Of a stretch of 64,000 bases of DNA, positions 1 to 7,013 are shown piece after piece. Source of the DNA: an uncultured Oscillibacter sp. (lineage in GTDB: Bacteria; Bacillota; Clostridia; Oscillospirales; Oscillospiraceae); the NCBI GenBank assembly GCA_900544615.1, contig UQVS01000004.1, forward strand, positions 62,001 through 126,000, read 5' to 3'. A model generated the notes under the pieces. It had not been told where the DNA came from. It saw nothing but the letters and a program-made list of their open reading frames with translations, and searched no databases. Numbering within the stretch: position 1 is the stretch's first letter; every line of letters starts with the position of its first letter. The translations under genes were made by a program, and so were the position numbers.

Positions 1-2
1 TC

Positions 3-89
3 AACAATGGGACGGCCAACGTGGCCATTGCCGCAAGGCAGGTGGCTGTGCTGGGGACTGTGACGGTGAGCTATGCAGCTGGTACGTAA
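3..89 (+). CDS. C-terminal end of a baseplate J-like phage protein (partial)
   Basis: Only the last 28 residues are present, ending AVLGTVTVSYAAGT before a TAA at 87-89. The frame is open from the window edge. A closing beta-strand of this kind (VTVSY) is typical of the end of baseplate assembly protein J (gp47 family), which sits directly upstream of YmfQ-like genes in Mu-like and P2-like tail modules. The stop lies inside the next gene, which starts at 73, a 17-nt overlap expected of translationally coupled tail genes. The identification rests mainly on this gene order. Confidence 0.6.
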   Translation, partial: NNGTANVAIAARQVAVLGTVTVSYAAGT

Positions 90-594
90 CCTGCCCCAGC
101 AGTACCGGGAGGACCCGTGGGTACTGGCTCTGGCTGACGCCATTCTGGGCGTGCTGGAGGATCAGGACGCCCAGTCCGTGAGTATCCGGGAGCAGCTGAG
201 CCTGGACACCATCACCTGGGCGCTGGAGATCGAGGAGGCCCTGGCGGGCATCGTCCCTCCGGCAGATGCGACGCTGGAGAACCGGCGGAGCACACTGAAG
301 GCCAAGCTGCGCAGCAGCGGCAAGGTCACCATTGAGCTGATCCAGGCGGTGTGTGACGCGTGGAAAAACGGCGAGGTGGTGGTCAGCTTCACCGGCGGCA
401 AGATCCGGCTTCAGTTCGTGGGCGCCTACGGTGTCCCGGCGGATCTGGATGCGCTCAAGGCAGCCGTCCGCCTCGTCATTCCCGCACATCTGGCGGCGGA
501 GTATGCTATCAAGTACCTGCTGATCCGGGACATCCATGAGATCATGACCATCAGCACGCTGGAGACCCAGCCGCTGGGCATTTTCGCGTTTTAG
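73..594 (+). CDS. Phage tail protein, YmfQ/DUF2313-like
   Basis: A 173-residue protein with the usual length and layout of the YmfQ (DUF2313) family. The N-terminal NLPQQYRED motif is followed by a helical region and a C-terminal beta segment ending in a hydrophobic IFAF. Proteins of this family lie between baseplate J and the tail fibre in contractile-tailed phages and are thought to join the baseplate to the fibre. It overlaps the preceding baseplate gene and is followed 10 nt later by the tail fibre, whose AGGAGGT ribosome site lies just after this gene's stop. No signal peptide or membrane segment is visible. The exact role is inferred from family and position. Confidence 0.8.
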   Translation: MQLVRNLPQQYREDPWVLALADAILGVLEDQDAQSVSIREQLSLDTITWALEIEEALAGIVPPADATLENRRSTLKAKLRSSGKVTIELIQAVCDAWKNGEVVVSFTGGKIRLQFVGAYGVPADLDALKAAVRLVIPAHLAAEYAIKYLLIRDIHEIMTISTLETQPLGIFAF

Positions 595-604
595 GAGGTA
601 GTCT

Positions 605-1342
605 ATGAGTACGACAACTGACAAACTGGCGCTGTTTAAGTATGATCCCAGCACCGACGGCGCCCAGACTTTTAATATCCAGAAAGCCTTGAATGATAAC
701 TGGGATAGGCTCGATGATGCGGTAAAAGAGATCCTTATAACTTTGGCTAACAAGGCTCCGGCTGGGTTTGGCTTGGGTTCTGAGTATACAAGCTACATTG
801 CGGACTTTAACGCTTGCATCAAAAACGGATGGTATAGAGCCTACTCAAATTCCTTGAACTATCCAAGCATTGGTGGATTGGGTGCCAGATACGGGGCGCT
901 TCTGGTATTGACAAGAGACTCTACGATTTACCACGTTTATTATGTAGCGCTCTATTCTGTGATGTATACCATTGAGAGATATTCCAACGATGGCGGAACA
1001 ACATGGTCCGAATGGGAATTTGTGAATCCACCCATGGAGCTCGGCGTAGAGTACCGCACCACGGAGCGGTATCTGGGCAAGCCGGTATATGTTAAGGCTG
1101 TAGATTGTGGAGCCATGGCGAACAATAAAACTATTGTTATCACTGACGATTCAAAAAGGATCTTAGATGTCATCCTAAAAGGAAATCCTACTCTATTCCC
1201 AATGGGGCCAAACGGTTCCGGTCTTGGTGCGTGGGATGGCTGCTTTACTGCAGGTGGAACGCAGATAACACTTTATGCAGGAGACAGTTTGGCAGCTTCG
1301 AATCACGCCGCTGTTGCAATAGCAAAACTCATTGACGCGTAA
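605..1342 (+). CDS. Tail fibre / receptor-binding protein, currently expressed allele
   Basis: A 245-residue protein. Residues 1-45 (starting MSTTTDKLALFKYDP and including QTFNIQKALNDNWDRLDDA) form a conserved baseplate-attachment head of the type that opens many Clostridia phage tail fibres. The rest is a receptor-tip module containing AGFGLGS and VEYRTTERYLGKPVYVK. The ATG has an AGGAGGT site 8 nt upstream. A 21-bp repeat at 736-756 lies exactly at the head/tip boundary, and an inverted copy with an alternative tip lies at 1348-2023 on the other strand. The gene is therefore likely the ON state of a phase-variable fibre. Its stop is only 5 nt from the stop of the silent cassette. Confidence 0.82.
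   Translation: MSTTTDKLALFKYDPSTDGAQTFNIQKALNDNWDRLDDAVKEILITLANKAPAGFGLGSEYTSYIADFNACIKNGWYRAYSNSLNYPSIGGLGARYGALLVLTRDSTIYHVYYVALYSVMYTIERYSNDGGTTWSEWEFVNPPMELGVEYRTTERYLGKPVYVKAVDCGAMANNKTIVITDDSKRILDVILKGNPTLFPMGPNGSGLGAWDGCFTAGGTQITLYAGDSLAASNHAAVAIAKLIDA
736..756 (+). repeat. Left inverted repeat of tail-fibre inversion segment
   Basis: A 21-nt sequence with core ggctaacaaggc, lying inside the fibre gene at the codons for ITLANKA. It matches the reverse complement of 2003-2023 at 20 of 21 positions; the single difference is t/c at the ninth base. Both copies are read in the same codon phase, so strand exchange here keeps the reading frame. This is the expected property of a crossover site. 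Confidence 0.85.
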
Positions 1343-1347
1343 GTCAA

Positions 1348-2023
1348 TTAGTCTGTGGTTTTTGTGTAGCGTAAGCTGGCGTATACAGAATATCTGGACA
1401 AATCATTCAATGTCTTGATATAAACACACTCATAATTTGCCCAAACAGTCAGTTCGTTGGCGTTGTGTGTAAAAGACGATGCGTTCAAGCCCTGAAGTGT
1501 AACATCAATCATGTATGCAACATTCGCGATACCATGTGCAACTTCTTTGCTTGTTGTATTCGGCAGATTACCGCAATCCACAACCTTGACATACACCGGC
1601 TTGCTCAAGTACCGCTCCGTAGTGCGGTATTCTACGCCGATATCTAACGGCACTTGACCAAACTCCCATGCACTCCATCCAGACGAGTAATCGAGATTGG
1701 CCCTTCTCATCCACCTGTCATTATTTCCGCGCGGGAAGACGTATTGGTCCGTCCTCGCTCGCTTATCAGAAGTAACAACAACCACCGTACAATACTGAAA
1801 ATAGGGTTTCCCATCAATCGCCTTATCATTGTTGTAGTAATAGTAAATTCCACTTTCCGTTAAGGTATCTAAGTCCGCCAATGAAGAAATTGTTTTGGTT
1901 GTAGTCGAGCCCAAACCATACCCAGCAGGAGCGGCTCCAATGGCAGCGGGCGTGATTGGGTCCGCGCCGCCCTTGGCGTGCTGCGTGGCATGGGTGGAAT
2001 TGGCCTTGTTAGCCGAAGTTATA
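1348..2023 (-). CDS. Silent alternative tail-fibre C-terminal cassette
   Basis: An open frame of about 223 codons on the minus strand with no start codon or ribosome site of its own; the frame runs in from the recombinase gene. It reads TSANKANSTHATQHAKGG, then DPITPAAIGAAPAGYGLGS, which is a classic tail-fibre collar. It then has a tip sharing VEYRTTERYLSKPVYVKVVDCG with the expressed allele but differing elsewhere. Unlike the expressed tip it carries the HATQHAKGGADP collar, so the two alleles differ in length. It is most simply an unexpressed tip awaiting inversion. Confidence 0.8.
2003..2023 (-). repeat. Right inverted repeat of tail-fibre inversion segment
   Basis: The inverted partner of 736-756 with one mismatch. 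It lies directly next to the recombinase stop codon (2024-2026), so recombinase gene and crossover site form a compact unit. In the silent cassette the repeat encodes ITSANKA, in the same phase as ITLANKA in the expressed fibre. Confidence 0.85.
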
Positions 2024-2989
2024 TCACGCGCACAGCTTGTTATAGCTGTGCCGGACAGCCTCCTGTGAGAGCTGCGCATAGATCTGTGTGGTGTCAAGGT
2101 TTGAGTGGCCCAACAACTGCTGGATGACTACGATATCCATGCCTGCGTTAAGTGCGCTGGTGGCAAAGGTATGCCGGAGCTTATGCGGATGCAGAGGAAC
2201 TGACAGCCCAGCCCTTACACCGATACCCCGTATGATTTTCTCAATGGCCTGACTGCCAAGCGGCCCATAGGGAGCCGTATTGCACGAGAACAAGTCGGAA
2301 CTGCTCTTACTGTGAGCGAGGTAGGATTGGAGCGCCAGCTTCGCCCGGACGCTGAAATATACAGTCCGTATTTTATCACCTTTGCCCCGGACTTCTATTG
2401 TCCGCGATTGAAAATCTATTGCGCCGATCGGAACATTGGTTAACTCAGACAGGCGGCAGCCGGTGGAAAGGTACAATTCAAATATGGCCCGTTCCCGGGG
2501 CGTCTCGAGAACGGCACGGCACCGCTCCACCTCCTCCTGGGTGAGGGGTTGCCGGGTGTGTTTCTTATCAATGCGGGCGCTGCGGATGCGGTTCATGGGG
2601 TTGCGCTGTATTTTCTCCTCAGTCTGGAGCCAGCCGAAGAAGCTACGCAGACAGTTTAGGTAGGTCTGCACGCTATCCTTTTTCATGTGACGTTCTTCCT
2701 TCAGGTGGGACAACCACCGGCGCACGTGATCCGTGGTGATCTGGGCGGGCGGCAGATCCAGCCATTGCCGGAACAGGTTCAAAATCTGACGGTAATTGCG
2801 GATGGATTTTTCGGACAGGCTATCTGCCCGCTTGGCGGCCAAAAATTCTTCAATGCTGTCCTCCAAACTGGAGCAGGCGGCGGTGGCGGTGACGGTGTAC
2901 CCGGAAAGGATCTCCCAAATGGCGGTCTTTGCGTCCGGCCGATCCATGGCCGTGCAGATCGCGGTGTATAGCTCAACTTTTGGTTCCAT
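2024..2989 (-). CDS. Tyrosine recombinase, probable tail-fibre invertase
   Basis: A 321-residue protein with the full site-specific recombinase layout. The N-terminal SAM-like core-binding domain includes SLSEKSIRNYRQILNLF. The catalytic domain has the first arginine in TGCRLSEL, a lysine in VRGKGDKIRT, the box HKLRHTFAT, and LLGHSNLDTTQIYAQ with the nucleophilic tyrosine. I place the start at 2989 (MEPKV), which has a GAAGGGGG site, rather than at an upstream in-frame codon at 3064. Its position against the inverted repeat and inside a tail operon argues for DNA inversion rather than prophage integration. It could alternatively be a XerC/D-type integrase that has settled here. Confidence 0.88.
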   Translation of the reverse strand: MEPKVELYTAICTAMDRPDAKTAIWEILSGYTVTATAACSSLEDSIEEFLAAKRADSLSEKSIRNYRQILNLFRQWLDLPPAQITTDHVRRWLSHLKEERHMKKDSVQTYLNCLRSFFGWLQTEEKIQRNPMNRIRSARIDKKHTRQPLTQEEVERCRAVLETPRERAIFELYLSTGCRLSELTNVPIGAIDFQSRTIEVRGKGDKIRTVYFSVRAKLALQSYLAHSKSSSDLFSCNTAPYGPLGSQAIEKIIRGIGVRAGLSVPLHPHKLRHTFATSALNAGMDIVVIQQLLGHSNLDTTQIYAQLSQEAVRHSYNKLCA

Positions 2990-3054
2990 ATCAATAGCCC
3001 CCTTCACTAAATTGGAACCATTATAATACAAATCAACAGAAAGCAGGTGCGAAG

Positions 3055-4353
3055 GTGTACGCAATCATCAAGGTCTCCAGAATGGAGGTATTCGACAACC
3101 GGACGCTGCGGCTGACACCGGAACAGGTGAAAGCCCGGACCGGCTGCACCCACGTCATAAACGGCTATTTCTTTAACGGCAAGTTTCAACCGCTTGGCTG
3201 GACGGTGATCGATGGCAAAATCATCAGTCGGGACGCGTATCAGGATTGGGGTATTTCCGCCGGCTCTGATAGAAAGCCTCGGATGCTGACGGATCGGGGC
3301 GGCAGCTTTCTTTCCGGGGTGCCTCTTTTGAAAAACGGGGCGAAGCTGAAGCGAAACCTGACACCGGATGTGGCCCGTCCAGCGGAGCGGACAGCTGTGG
3401 GATGGATGCCGGATGGACGGGTGCTGATCTGGTGCGACAAGATGATCCTCACCAGAGAGCAGCTGCAGGACAAGCTGCTGTCCCTGGGATGTGTGGACGG
3501 CCTGATGCTTGACGGCGGCGGCAGCACGCAGGGGGTATTCCCCGCCAGCAAGGTGGTCAGCAGCCGCAAGGTGTCCACAATGCTATGCTTCTGGGCAGAA
3601 ACGGAAGAGACGAAGGAGGATCCCAAAGTGGAAACGAAAAAGAAGGTTTGTCTGGACGCAGGGCACAGCGCCAGCAACAAGGTCAACAAAAGTCCGGACG
3701 GTACATACTTCGAGCATGAGTTCGCCCTGGACATGGCAAAGCGCATCAAAGCCCATCTGGAGTGCTACGGCGTGGAGGTGGTGGAGACCCGGCCGGATGG
3801 GGGCGACGTATCCCTGGGTGAGCGGTGCCGCATCTCTAATGCGGCCAAGCCGGACCTGTTTGTGAGCCTGCACAGCAACGCCACGGGGACGCTCTCCACA
3901 GGCTCGGACGGCTGGGGCTATGCCCGGGGATGGGAGTGCTATGTGTACGGCCTCTCCGGGGCGCGCTATAAGGCCGCAAAGACCATTCTGGCAAGTGTGG
4001 AGGGTGTGGCGCCCGCCATCCGCTCCACGCCCATTCTGGCGAAGCCGGGGCTGTATGTGCTGGCTCACACCAGCGCTCCGGCGGTGCTCATTGAGCATGG
4101 CTTCCATACCAGCCGGGAGGATGTAGCGTACCTGAAAGACAGCGCTTACCGGGAGAAGCTGGCGGCGGCGGAGGCCCGGGGCATCCTGGAATACTTCGGC
4201 ATTGCATGGAAAGAGGTATCGGAGCTGGACGCAGCGGTGGACAAGCTGGCGGCGGCTGGGATCATCGACAGCCCGGATCGCTGGAAGAAGCTGGACTTTA
4301 CGGAGAACAGCGTGCGGCTGCTCATCATCAAGATGGCGGCGGCGCTGAAATAA
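3055..4353 (+). CDS. Phage endolysin: phosphodiester glycosidase-like domain fused to N-acetylmuramoyl-L-alanine amidase
   Basis: A 432-residue protein with a GTG start and a weak ribosome site. Residues about 20-180 resemble the NAGPA (phosphodiester glycosidase) fold, with INGYFF, GWMPDGR and MLDGGGS motifs. After a short linker the segment from about 195 to 385 is an Amidase_3 domain: KVCLDAGHSASN (zinc His), FEHEFALDMAKRI (Glu), LFVSLHSNA (zinc His) and VLIEHGFHTS (catalytic Glu). A short helical tail ends the protein. It precedes the holin, as in a phage lysis cassette. The amidase would cut the MurNAc-alanine bond; the role of the N-terminal domain is unclear. Confidence 0.85.
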   Translation: MYAIIKVSRMEVFDNRTLRLTPEQVKARTGCTHVINGYFFNGKFQPLGWTVIDGKIISRDAYQDWGISAGSDRKPRMLTDRGGSFLSGVPLLKNGAKLKRNLTPDVARPAERTAVGWMPDGRVLIWCDKMILTREQLQDKLLSLGCVDGLMLDGGGSTQGVFPASKVVSSRKVSTMLCFWAETEETKEDPKVETKKKVCLDAGHSASNKVNKSPDGTYFEHEFALDMAKRIKAHLECYGVEVVETRPDGGDVSLGERCRISNAAKPDLFVSLHSNATGTLSTGSDGWGYARGWECYVYGLSGARYKAAKTILASVEGVAPAIRSTPILAKPGLYVLAHTSAPAVLIEHGFHTSREDVAYLKDSAYREKLAAAEARGILEYFGIAWKEVSELDAAVDKLAAAGIIDSPDRWKKLDFTENSVRLLIIKMAAALK

Positions 4354-4370
4354 CGAAGGAGGATACAGAC

Positions 4371-4859
4371 ATGATGGAGAACGTGACGAAGTTCAAGGCG
4401 GCGCTGGCCGCTGTTCTGGCAGCCATGACGGCCCTGTGGGGCTGGTTCGGCTGGCTGGTGCTGGCGTGGGTTGGCTGCATGGCCATCGACTACATCACCG
4501 GCTACAGCGCTGCGGCGAAGAACGGGGAATGGTCCTCGCAGATCGCCAGAGAAGGACTGTGGCATAAAGCTGGCTGCATCTTCGCCGTGCTGGTGGCGGG
4601 CATTCTGGACGCCGTGGTGGGCTATCTGTTGGGGAATATCCATGGACTGGCATTGCCTTTTGAATATACGGTATTTGTGTGTCCGCTGGTGGTGGTATGG
4701 TATATGCTGATGGAGTTGGGCAGCATCCTGGAGAATATAGGCAAGATGGGAGCCCCTCTGCCGGAGTTCCTGAAAAAGATGATTGTCGTGCTGAAAGCTA
4801 CGGTGGATGCTTCCGGGGATGCTGCCATCGGAGATCATGAAGGCTCCGCAAATAACTGA
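4371..4859 (+). CDS. Phage holin (toxin-secretion/phage-lysis family)
   Basis: A 162-residue membrane protein of the holin_4 / TcdE-like family. It has several hydrophobic helices (residues about 8-40, 60-85 and 90-120) and the family signature DYITGYSAAAKNGEWSSQI. The ATG at 4371 follows GAAGGAGGA at a good distance; upstream in-frame codons lie inside the endolysin gene and are not used. It would form the membrane lesion that releases the amidase encoded just upstream. The C-terminal tail is soluble and partly acidic. Confidence 0.88.
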   Translation: MMENVTKFKAALAAVLAAMTALWGWFGWLVLAWVGCMAIDYITGYSAAAKNGEWSSQIAREGLWHKAGCIFAVLVAGILDAVVGYLLGNIHGLALPFEYTVFVCPLVVVWYMLMELGSILENIGKMGAPLPEFLKKMIVVLKATVDASGDAAIGDHEGSANN

Positions 4860-5005
4860 TTGATAACCATGGAGAAGTGGCACTTTCACATTAGCATTTT
4901 AGTTAGCATTTGCTTTCCCGATTTTTGATTTTGTGTACTTTGGCGTTTTCGGATTGCTCGATTATTGAGCGCCGAAAAAACGACTGTACCGATTGAAAGT
5001 AAAGA

Positions 5006-5044
5006 AAAAACCGTGTAACCATTGAGGCTACACGGTTTTTCTTT
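5006..5044 (+). terminator. Intrinsic terminator after the prophage lysis genes
   Basis: Perfect 12-bp arms (aaaaaccgtgta / tacacggttttt) with an 11-nt loop, followed by more T. The run of A at the 5' side means it can also stop transcription on the other strand. It separates the holin from the attachment site. Confidence 0.8.
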
Positions 5045-5046
5045 TT

Positions 5047-5101
5047 GGTGCCGGTGGTGGGACTCGAACCCACACGGTATCGCTACCAACGGATTTTGAG
5101 T
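5047..5101 (-). other. tRNA-Leu 3'-half; probable attachment (att) site
   Basis: Read on the minus strand this holds the anticodon loop (CTCAAAATCC, anticodon CAA), variable arm, T arm (GTTCGAGTCCC), 3' acceptor strand and encoded CCA of a tRNA-Leu. Upstream of the anticodon arm the sequence departs from a tRNA-Leu. There is no matching 5' acceptor strand, and the D-arm is unrecognisable apart from a GGTGGAA stretch. This is what remains when an element integrates into a tRNA 3' end. It lies exactly between the prophage lysis genes and the ParAB region, so it is an end of one or both elements. Confidence 0.7.
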
Positions 5102-5220
5102 GCTTGGCCCACGTATTTCCACCGCAGCACTCCGCAGTCCTCCGTCGCCCCAAAGCATTGCAATTACAAGCTTTTTGCGGTTGCCTCTTGATTTTTCAAT
5201 GGCTTCACAGAAGCCCCAAA

Positions 5221-5341
5221 AGTTCTCTCCTGACGCAACTTGGAGAGAACTAAGAGAGAACTCATTCCTTCGGCCCCTTGAGAAAGAAACGGAGAACCGA
5301 GGAGAGAACTCAGACGTATTTTCGGGTTTTAGGAGAGAACT
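5221..5341. repeat. Cluster of iteron-like GGAGAGAACT repeats
   Basis: Five copies of a 9-10 nt motif (G)GAGAGAACT lie within 121 nt. One is inverted at 5221-5230 (agttctctcc); the direct copies are at 5242-5251, 5254-5262 (short form), 5301-5310 and 5332-5341. They sit just upstream of the first HTH gene and the parAB genes and cover most of the gene-free stretch 5102-5402. Likely roles are operator sites for the nearby HTH proteins, a ParB/centromere site or replication iterons. Confidence 0.6.
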
Positions 5342-5402
5342 AAAACCATCAAACATGGCACCGAACCTATTTGCCAATGGCTATTTGCAAGGAGGTTCGG
5401 AA

Positions 5403-5642
5403 ATGAAAGACATAAGAAATAAATATAGACGGCAGTTCAAACAGTACCCTGATTTGGTATCTGTTTCGATGTTCCGGGAAATGCTGGGCGGGATCGGTGA
5501 TTCCTTTGCCCGTCGCCTGATCCGTGAGCAAAAGGTCAAGGCCATCTTCATTAAGCCGCACTACTGGATACCCAAAGAGTCCGTCATCGACTATGTGTTG
5601 AGCGAGGACTATGCCAGCAGAAAGCTGAGGGTGCGGGTATGA
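5403..5642 (+). CDS. Small HTH DNA-binding protein (excisionase/MerR-like)
   Basis: A 79-residue basic protein. The start at 5403 is chosen because of the AAGGAGG site at 5388-5394; the longer upstream reading covers the repeats and tRNA remnant and is not credible. The MFREMLGGIGDSFARRLIREQKVKAI segment looks like a winged-helix excisionase-type DNA-binding unit, and PHYWIPKESVIDYVLS matches the end of such domains. It overlaps the next gene by 4 nt (ATGA). It probably controls the element or assists excision; this is inference from fold and position. Confidence 0.7.
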   Translation: MKDIRNKYRRQFKQYPDLVSVSMFREMLGGIGDSFARRLIREQKVKAIFIKPHYWIPKESVIDYVLSEDYASRKLRVRV

Positions 5643-6193
5643 GGAAAAAGGAGTTGAAGCTTACAGATATTCCCGGTGACTATCTGAGCAAAGAGGATTT
5701 CTACAAAATTGCCCACATCAGCAAAAGGACAGCGCTATGGCTTATAGAGACAGAACTTGTTTTAGCCGAACGGCCGGAAAAACAGGGGCTTGGATACCGG
5801 ATACCAAAAGCAGAAGTCGAGCGATATCTCGCGGATAAGAGCATAAACCCCACGAAGTATCGGCGTAGTGATCGTTGTAACAGATATCCATACTGTCCGG
5901 TGCAATGGTACACGAAGCGGCTCGGCAAAGAGATTCGCACGGTTGTCGAACAGGATATTGCCCATCTGCCGGATGTACTGGCTCCAAAACAGGTCAGTGT
6001 GATTCTTGGGTACAATCTCAGAGAAATCTACGACTGGGGCCAGACCCGAGGATTAAAAGCCTTACGCCTGTCCGGAAAACTATATTATCCGAAGCCATTT
6101 TTGCTGGATTTTGTTGCTTCAAAAGCATACCACAATATTCGAGAGAAGTCAAAAGAACATATCGAACTGCTTAGGAGGGTTCTGCATGAGTGA
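5639..6193 (+). CDS. HTH-domain protein, ICE accessory
   Basis: A 184-residue protein with two helix-turn-helix-like segments: YKIAHISKRTALWLIETELV near residues 20-42, and APKQVSVILGYNLREIYDWGQ near 117-137. A basic Cys-containing linker (RSDRCNRYPYCPVQWY) lies between them. It overlaps the upstream HTH gene by 4 nt and the ParA gene by 8 nt, so the three are co-translated. I do not recognise a named family. Its place ahead of ParA suggests a regulator or partition accessory. Confidence 0.65.
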   Translation: MRKKELKLTDIPGDYLSKEDFYKIAHISKRTALWLIETELVLAERPEKQGLGYRIPKAEVERYLADKSINPTKYRRSDRCNRYPYCPVQWYTKRLGKEIRTVVEQDIAHLPDVLAPKQVSVILGYNLREIYDWGQTRGLKALRLSGKLYYPKPFLLDFVASKAYHNIREKSKEHIELLRRVLHE

Positions 6194-7013
6194 GCATGTT
6201 ATTGCAGTCACCAATCAAAAAGGTGGCGTTGGAAAAACGACTACAACGGTAAACCTTGGAGCCGCGCTCGCTGCGGCTGGTAAAAGGGTCTTGGTCATAG
6301 ACTATGATCCGCAGGGAAGCTTGACGGCTTCTTTTGGGTATACACCGGCCGAACAGAAGCGCACAGTAAATAATCTGATGCTTGCCGCCATTGACTACCC
6401 GGAAGATCTCGAAACGCATCTTGAACGGACGATCATCAGAACGGAATCCGGAATTGATCTTATCCCTTGTAACAAGAGAGTGGCCGATGCTGCGGCCCGC
6501 CTGCAGGTTATGCAGATGTCCCAGTATAATGCCATGGGGGCAGAAGATCGTGCCTGTGAAAAAGTGCTAGCTGTGATCACCGATATCCTTCGCAGCCACT
6601 ATGATTACATCATCGTTGATTGCGGATTGAAGTACGAACTTCTTACGGTCAACGCCCTCTCTGCCGCCGATTACTGCATCATTCCGGTGCAGGCACACTT
6701 TTTGGCAAGTGAGGGTATCCCGGAAGTGCTGGAGTTGGTTCGCTCCGTTCAGGCCAAGTTCAATCCATCGCTGAAGATCGCCGGCATTCTTATTACCATG
6801 TATCAGTCCAAGCCGCAGCTTTGCGAAAGTATTCGGGAAAGTGTTGTAGATGTGTATGGAACAAAGATCAATGTGTTCTCTCACCCAATCGAGTACACCA
6901 TAAAACTTGCAGAGGCACCGGCCGCAGGTCAAAGCATCTTCGTCTACAGGCCGCAAAATCCTGCGGCAGTTTCGTATCGGTGTCTGGCCGAGGAGGTGTT
7001 GCAGCTTGAGTAA
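6186..7013 (+). CDS. parA: ParA/Soj-family partition ATPase
   Basis: A 275-residue protein with the deviant Walker A box KGGVGKTTTT (residues about 12-21), IDYDPQGSLT as A' box, and an altered Walker B region VDCGLKYELLTVNAL. The usual proline after VDC is missing here. The start at 6186 (MSEHV) follows AGGAGG; the longer upstream reading lies in the preceding gene. ParA proteins use ATP-driven DNA binding to move the partition complex. The gene overlaps parB, so the pair is one unit. In an ICE this pair probably stabilises the excised circle. Confidence 0.9.
   Translation: MSEHVIAVTNQKGGVGKTTTTVNLGAALAAAGKRVLVIDYDPQGSLTASFGYTPAEQKRTVNNLMLAAIDYPEDLETHLERTIIRTESGIDLIPCNKRVADAAARLQVMQMSQYNAMGAEDRACEKVLAVITDILRSHYDYIIVDCGLKYELLTVNALSAADYCIIPVQAHFLASEGIPEVLELVRSVQAKFNPSLKIAGILITMYQSKPQLCESIRESVVDVYGTKINVFSHPIEYTIKLAEAPAAGQSIFVYRPQNPAAVSYRCLAEEVLQLE

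Larger units (their letters stand above)
736..2023. other. Putative invertible DNA segment (tail-fibre switch)
   Basis: About 1.29 kb bounded by inverted 21-bp repeats. It contains two convergent tail-fibre tip cassettes separated by only 5 nt between their stop codons. A tyrosine recombinase gene begins immediately outside the right repeat, with its stop at 2024-2026. Inversion would join the fixed head of the + strand fibre (about 45 residues) to the other tip and give a fibre of about 268 residues. The mechanism is inferred by analogy with the Rci shufflon; inversion itself is not shown by a single sequence. Confidence 0.8.

Noticed and set aside
1..753. Long minus-strand frame of 250 codons
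   Set aside because: It is antisense to the well-supported tail genes, has no ribosome site and reads as low-complexity shadow sequence.
2024..2989. Recombinase as the prophage integrase
   Set aside because: It lies inside the tail operon next to crossover repeats and 2 kb from the att remnant with lysis genes between. Inversion is the better explanation, though integration is not excluded.
5047..5135. Complete tRNA-Leu gene
   Set aside because: The 5' acceptor strand and D-arm do not match; only the 3' half is recognisable, so it is an att remnant rather than a working tRNA.
4886..5377. Minus-strand frame of 163 codons over the att region
   Set aside because: It translates straight through the tRNA-Leu remnant and the terminator hairpin and has no convincing start signal.
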